A program made the translations under genes and the position numbers. Source: Haloplanus ruber (GTDB taxonomy: Archaea; Halobacteriota; Halobacteria; Halobacteriales; Haloferacaceae). Taken from it: 64,000 nt of DNA. The notes below the pieces were generated by a model, which was given only the letters and a program-made list of their open reading frames with translations, was not told where the DNA came from and did no database searches. This document shows, one piece after another, positions 62,071 through 64,000 of the stretch. The first letter of the stretch is position 1, and every line of letters starts with the position of its first letter. The stretch is from contig NZ_JANHDK010000005.1 of NCBI RefSeq assembly GCF_024494725.1, positions 1 to 64,000 on the forward strand. Reading direction: 5' to 3'.

Positions 62071-63129
62071 ATGGTACTCGGACTGTCGGGCCCACTCGTC
62101 TCGGTCGTGTTGTTTCTGGTCGGCGTCGTCGTCGTCATCGTCAGCGTCGAGGCGTTCATCGAAGCGGTCGCCGAGGGCGCGCTCGCGCTCGGGGTTTCCG
62201 GCTTCTTTCTCACCGTCGTCCTCGCGGGGACGGACCTCGAAAACGTGATCCTCGGGGTTGCCGCCGCGTACGACCAACTGCCCGACCTGGCGCTCGGCAC
62301 CGTCTTCGGTGAGGCTCTGTTCATCCTCGGCGCGGCCGTCGGCATCGCCGGCGTGTTGGTCCCCTTCGAGACGGACGTGCCGCGGAACTACCTGGGGATC
62401 ACGCTTCTCGCCCCGTTTCTCTTCTTCGGCCTCGCGCTCGATGGCACCCTCTCGCGGTTCGACGGCGCCGTCCTCACCGCAACCTTCGTCCCCTATCTCG
62501 CCGTCATCTACATGCTCGAACGCTACACCGACACCCGTTATCTCTCGGCCGAGGAGGTCGAGGTCATGGAGCGGGAGCGAGAACGGGAGACCGACGCCGA
62601 GGAGGACGAGGACGCTGACGACGGGTGGGTCGACCTCGACGTAGACGTCGACGACTTGGTCGAGGACCACGTTCCCGAACGCCACGAGGGCGCGGCGTTT
62701 CTCGGCATCGCCATCCTCGCCACCGTCGGCATGACGGTCGGGTCCGAACTCGCCGTCGAGGGGGCCAAGGGCTTGCTCACGCTTCTGGGTGTGACCGGCC
62801 TCGCCTTCGGCGCGACGGTCATGAGCTTCATCGCGTCGCTGGAAGAACTGTTCCTGACGGTCGAACCCGTCAGGCGGGGCCGCCCACATATCGGCGTCGG
62901 CAACGTCGTCGGGAGCATGCTCTTTTTCGTCAGCGCCAACGCGGGACTGATCGCGCTGGTACACCCCCTCGATACGACGGGGGCCGTCATGACCGTCCAC
63001 TGGCCGTTTTTCTTCGGCACCCTGCTTGTCGTCGCCGCCGCCTTCTACCGGGGGAAGGTGGGCCGTCCCACCGGCGTCCTCCTCCTCGGGGCGTACGTCG
63101 TCTACTGGGTCGCGAACTACGCGGTCTGA
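62071..63129 (+). CDS. CaCA-family sodium/calcium antiporter-like protein
   Basis: This 352-residue exchanger has the two inverted alpha-repeats. Repeat 1 is GTDLENVILGVAAAYDQLP and GTVFGEALFILGAA; repeat 2 is SLEELFLTVEPVRRG and GVGNVVGSMLFF. An acidic cytosolic loop (~residues 165-215) separates them. The first ATG (62038) lies within the TATA-like gtttatg (62034-62040), so the ATG at 62071 is preferred (34 nt from box centre, leader ~6 nt). It is convergent with and abuts a second CaCA gene. The ion is unproven. Confidence 0.85.
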   Translation: MVLGLSGPLVSVVLFLVGVVVVIVSVEAFIEAVAEGALALGVSGFFLTVVLAGTDLENVILGVAAAYDQLPDLALGTVFGEALFILGAAVGIAGVLVPFETDVPRNYLGITLLAPFLFFGLALDGTLSRFDGAVLTATFVPYLAVIYMLERYTDTRYLSAEEVEVMERERERETDAEEDEDADDGWVDLDVDVDDLVEDHVPERHEGAAFLGIAILATVGMTVGSELAVEGAKGLLTLLGVTGLAFGATVMSFIASLEELFLTVEPVRRGRPHIGVGNVVGSMLFFVSANAGLIALVHPLDTTGAVMTVHWPFFFGTLLVVAAAFYRGKVGRPTGVLLLGAYVVYWVANYAV

Positions 63130-64000
63130 TCACTCCCCGATGGGTACCCCGCTGAAGACGACGAGCGCGACGACCCAGTAGGCGACATAGAGGCCGCCGA
63201 GCAGACACCCGTGCCAGCGTTTCATCTCCCCCTCGTAGAAGCAGTAGGCAGCGATAGCGGTCACGACAATCATCGCCGGGAGGTGAACGGTCAGCACGGA
63301 CGGCGAGATGGTCACCTCGCTGAGGAACGTGATGACGCCGATGTTGCCGGTCACCGAGAACAGCACGCTCCCGATGACGTTGCCGACGCCAATCTCGGGA
63401 AAGCCCCGTCGGACCGGCTCGATAGTGAGCATGATATCCTCGAACGTCAGCAAGAGCGTGAGGAAAGTCGCCCCGAACACCGTCTCGGAGATGCCGAACC
63501 CTTCGATGACTACCTCGGACCCGCCCTCTAAGAGCATCGCCGCGAAGACGATGCCCGCGAGCGCGACGAGAGAGAGGGCGATCCACACGAGCCCGGAGTT
63601 TGCGAGATCACCCAGCACACGCTCCTCGGGAATCTCCTCGAGCGCGTCCGACCGCGTCGCAGTCCCACCGTCGGATCGGAGCTGTTCCCCGAGTTCCGTG
63701 TTGCGAAACACCGGCACCTCGCGCTGGCGCTCGCGGACGATGATGTAGCCGAACGCAAAGACGAAAAATGCCGTCAGTACGACGCCGTGAACGGCGGTCA
63801 GTGTCCCGAGCAGGACGAACGGAACGAGGACGAGCGGTGCGAGACCGAAGACGACGATGTAGTCGTTCGGCAAGTCGACCGGGAACGGGCGGACGACGGC
63901 GGCGAGCGCGAGCGTGACGCCGATGATCGCCAGCCCCGTACCGAGCGCAGTTCCGAGCGCCGCCTGCTCCAGTCCGCCGCCCGACAGGACCAACGCGAGA
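63130..64000 (-). CDS. CaCA-family antiporter-like protein, N-terminus beyond the window
   Basis: This partial protein of at least 290 residues resembles its neighbour at 62071, with a comparable first-repeat segment (LGTALGTGLAIIGV). The second repeat, TFEDIMLTIEPVRRGFP then GVGNVIGSVLFSVTGN, is nearly the same as in the neighbour. Its acidic cytosolic loop lies near EELPEERVLGD-like sequence. The 5' end is outside the window, so the start and first alpha-repeat are not seen. The two genes abut stop to stop with no base between them, probably an inverted duplication of one ancestor. Confidence 0.82.
   Translation of the reverse strand, partial: LALVLSGGGLEQAALGTALGTGLAIIGVTLALAAVVRPFPVDLPNDYIVVFGLAPLVLVPFVLLGTLTAVHGVVLTAFFVFAFGYIIVRERQREVPVFRNTELGEQLRSDGGTATRSDALEEIPEERVLGDLANSGLVWIALSLVALAGIVFAAMLLEGGSEVVIEGFGISETVFGATFLTLLLTFEDIMLTIEPVRRGFPEIGVGNVIGSVLFSVTGNIGVITFLSEVTISPSVLTVHLPAMIVVTAIAAYCFYEGEMKRWHGCLLGGLYVAYWVVALVVFSGVPIGE

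Noticed and set aside
1-64000. CRISPR arrays, insertion sequences, integrases or prophage genes
   Set aside because: No regularly spaced repeats, transposase motifs (DDE, RuvC-like, HUH) or integrase signatures were seen on either strand.

Overview
The window is about 64 kb of a high-GC archaeal chromosome from the class Halobacteria. Three things point there: an acidic, Asp/Glu-rich proteome; TATA-like boxes centred 26-29 nt upstream of many start codons (leaderless mRNAs); and haloarchaeal gene families (RdfA, HalOD1, Bat-type HTH, DnaG primase, CofG/CofH, eIF5A with deoxyhypusine synthase, split carA/lrp). A family such as Haloferacaceae is plausible, but I cannot name a genus. No tRNA gene, insertion sequence, CRISPR array or replication origin was recognised.

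Layout. (1) 1-600: 3' end of 23S rRNA, a spacer with a tRNA-like element, 5S rRNA and a terminator. (2) 616-20072: mixed housekeeping genes. They include a secreted repeat protein, YchF, PncC/CinA, a beta-hydroxyacid dehydrogenase, the F420-chromophore pair cofG/cofH, a catalytic and a non-catalytic cis-prenyltransferase with a DUF92 membrane protein, DnaG primase, MOSC, a pilin and a CARF-like regulator. (3) 20337-28774: cofactor and amino-acid genes (pdxS, a PAS histidine kinase, thrB, carA with a divergent Lrp regulator and a shared palindrome, hemA preceded by chained mini-ORFs, a pterin dehydratase). (4) 29038-38541: a HAD phosphatase, two moeA paralogues, Hsp20, an ABC1 kinase, then a hypusine neighbourhood (eIF5A, agmatinase, Nif3-like, deoxyhypusine synthase). 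(5) 38543-49788: ArsA ATPase, a disrupted ribbon-helix-helix gene with intact expression signals, sulfatase, aldehyde dehydrogenase, CspA, a membrane spermidine-synthase-like protein, RdfA plus an archaea-specific SMC-like protein, and a universal stress protein. (6) 49798-61945: a methylamine/betaine island. (7) 62071-64000: two CaCA-type antiporters, the second cut by the window edge.

The most coherent system is the island at 49798-59733. A BCCT transporter, a dimethylglycine-dehydrogenase-like flavoprotein with a GcvT half and a monomeric-sarcosine-oxidase-like protein run leftward. A free-standing GcvT-like methyltransferase, MetF, a Rieske oxygenase with a bridging glutamate and a small zinc-finger protein run rightward from the same intergenic region. 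Together they predict import of glycine betaine (or a related methylated amine or sulfonium compound), stepwise demethylation to glycine and capture of the methyl groups on folate. That would mean a halophile eating a classical osmoprotectant. A Bat-type regulator and a HalOD1 protein lie just beyond.

The second notable inference is a split cis-prenyltransferase: one subunit keeps the catalytic aspartate motif but has lost the C-terminal RxG motif, and its neighbour shows the reverse pattern. All functional calls come from reading motifs and context; nothing was searched or computed.
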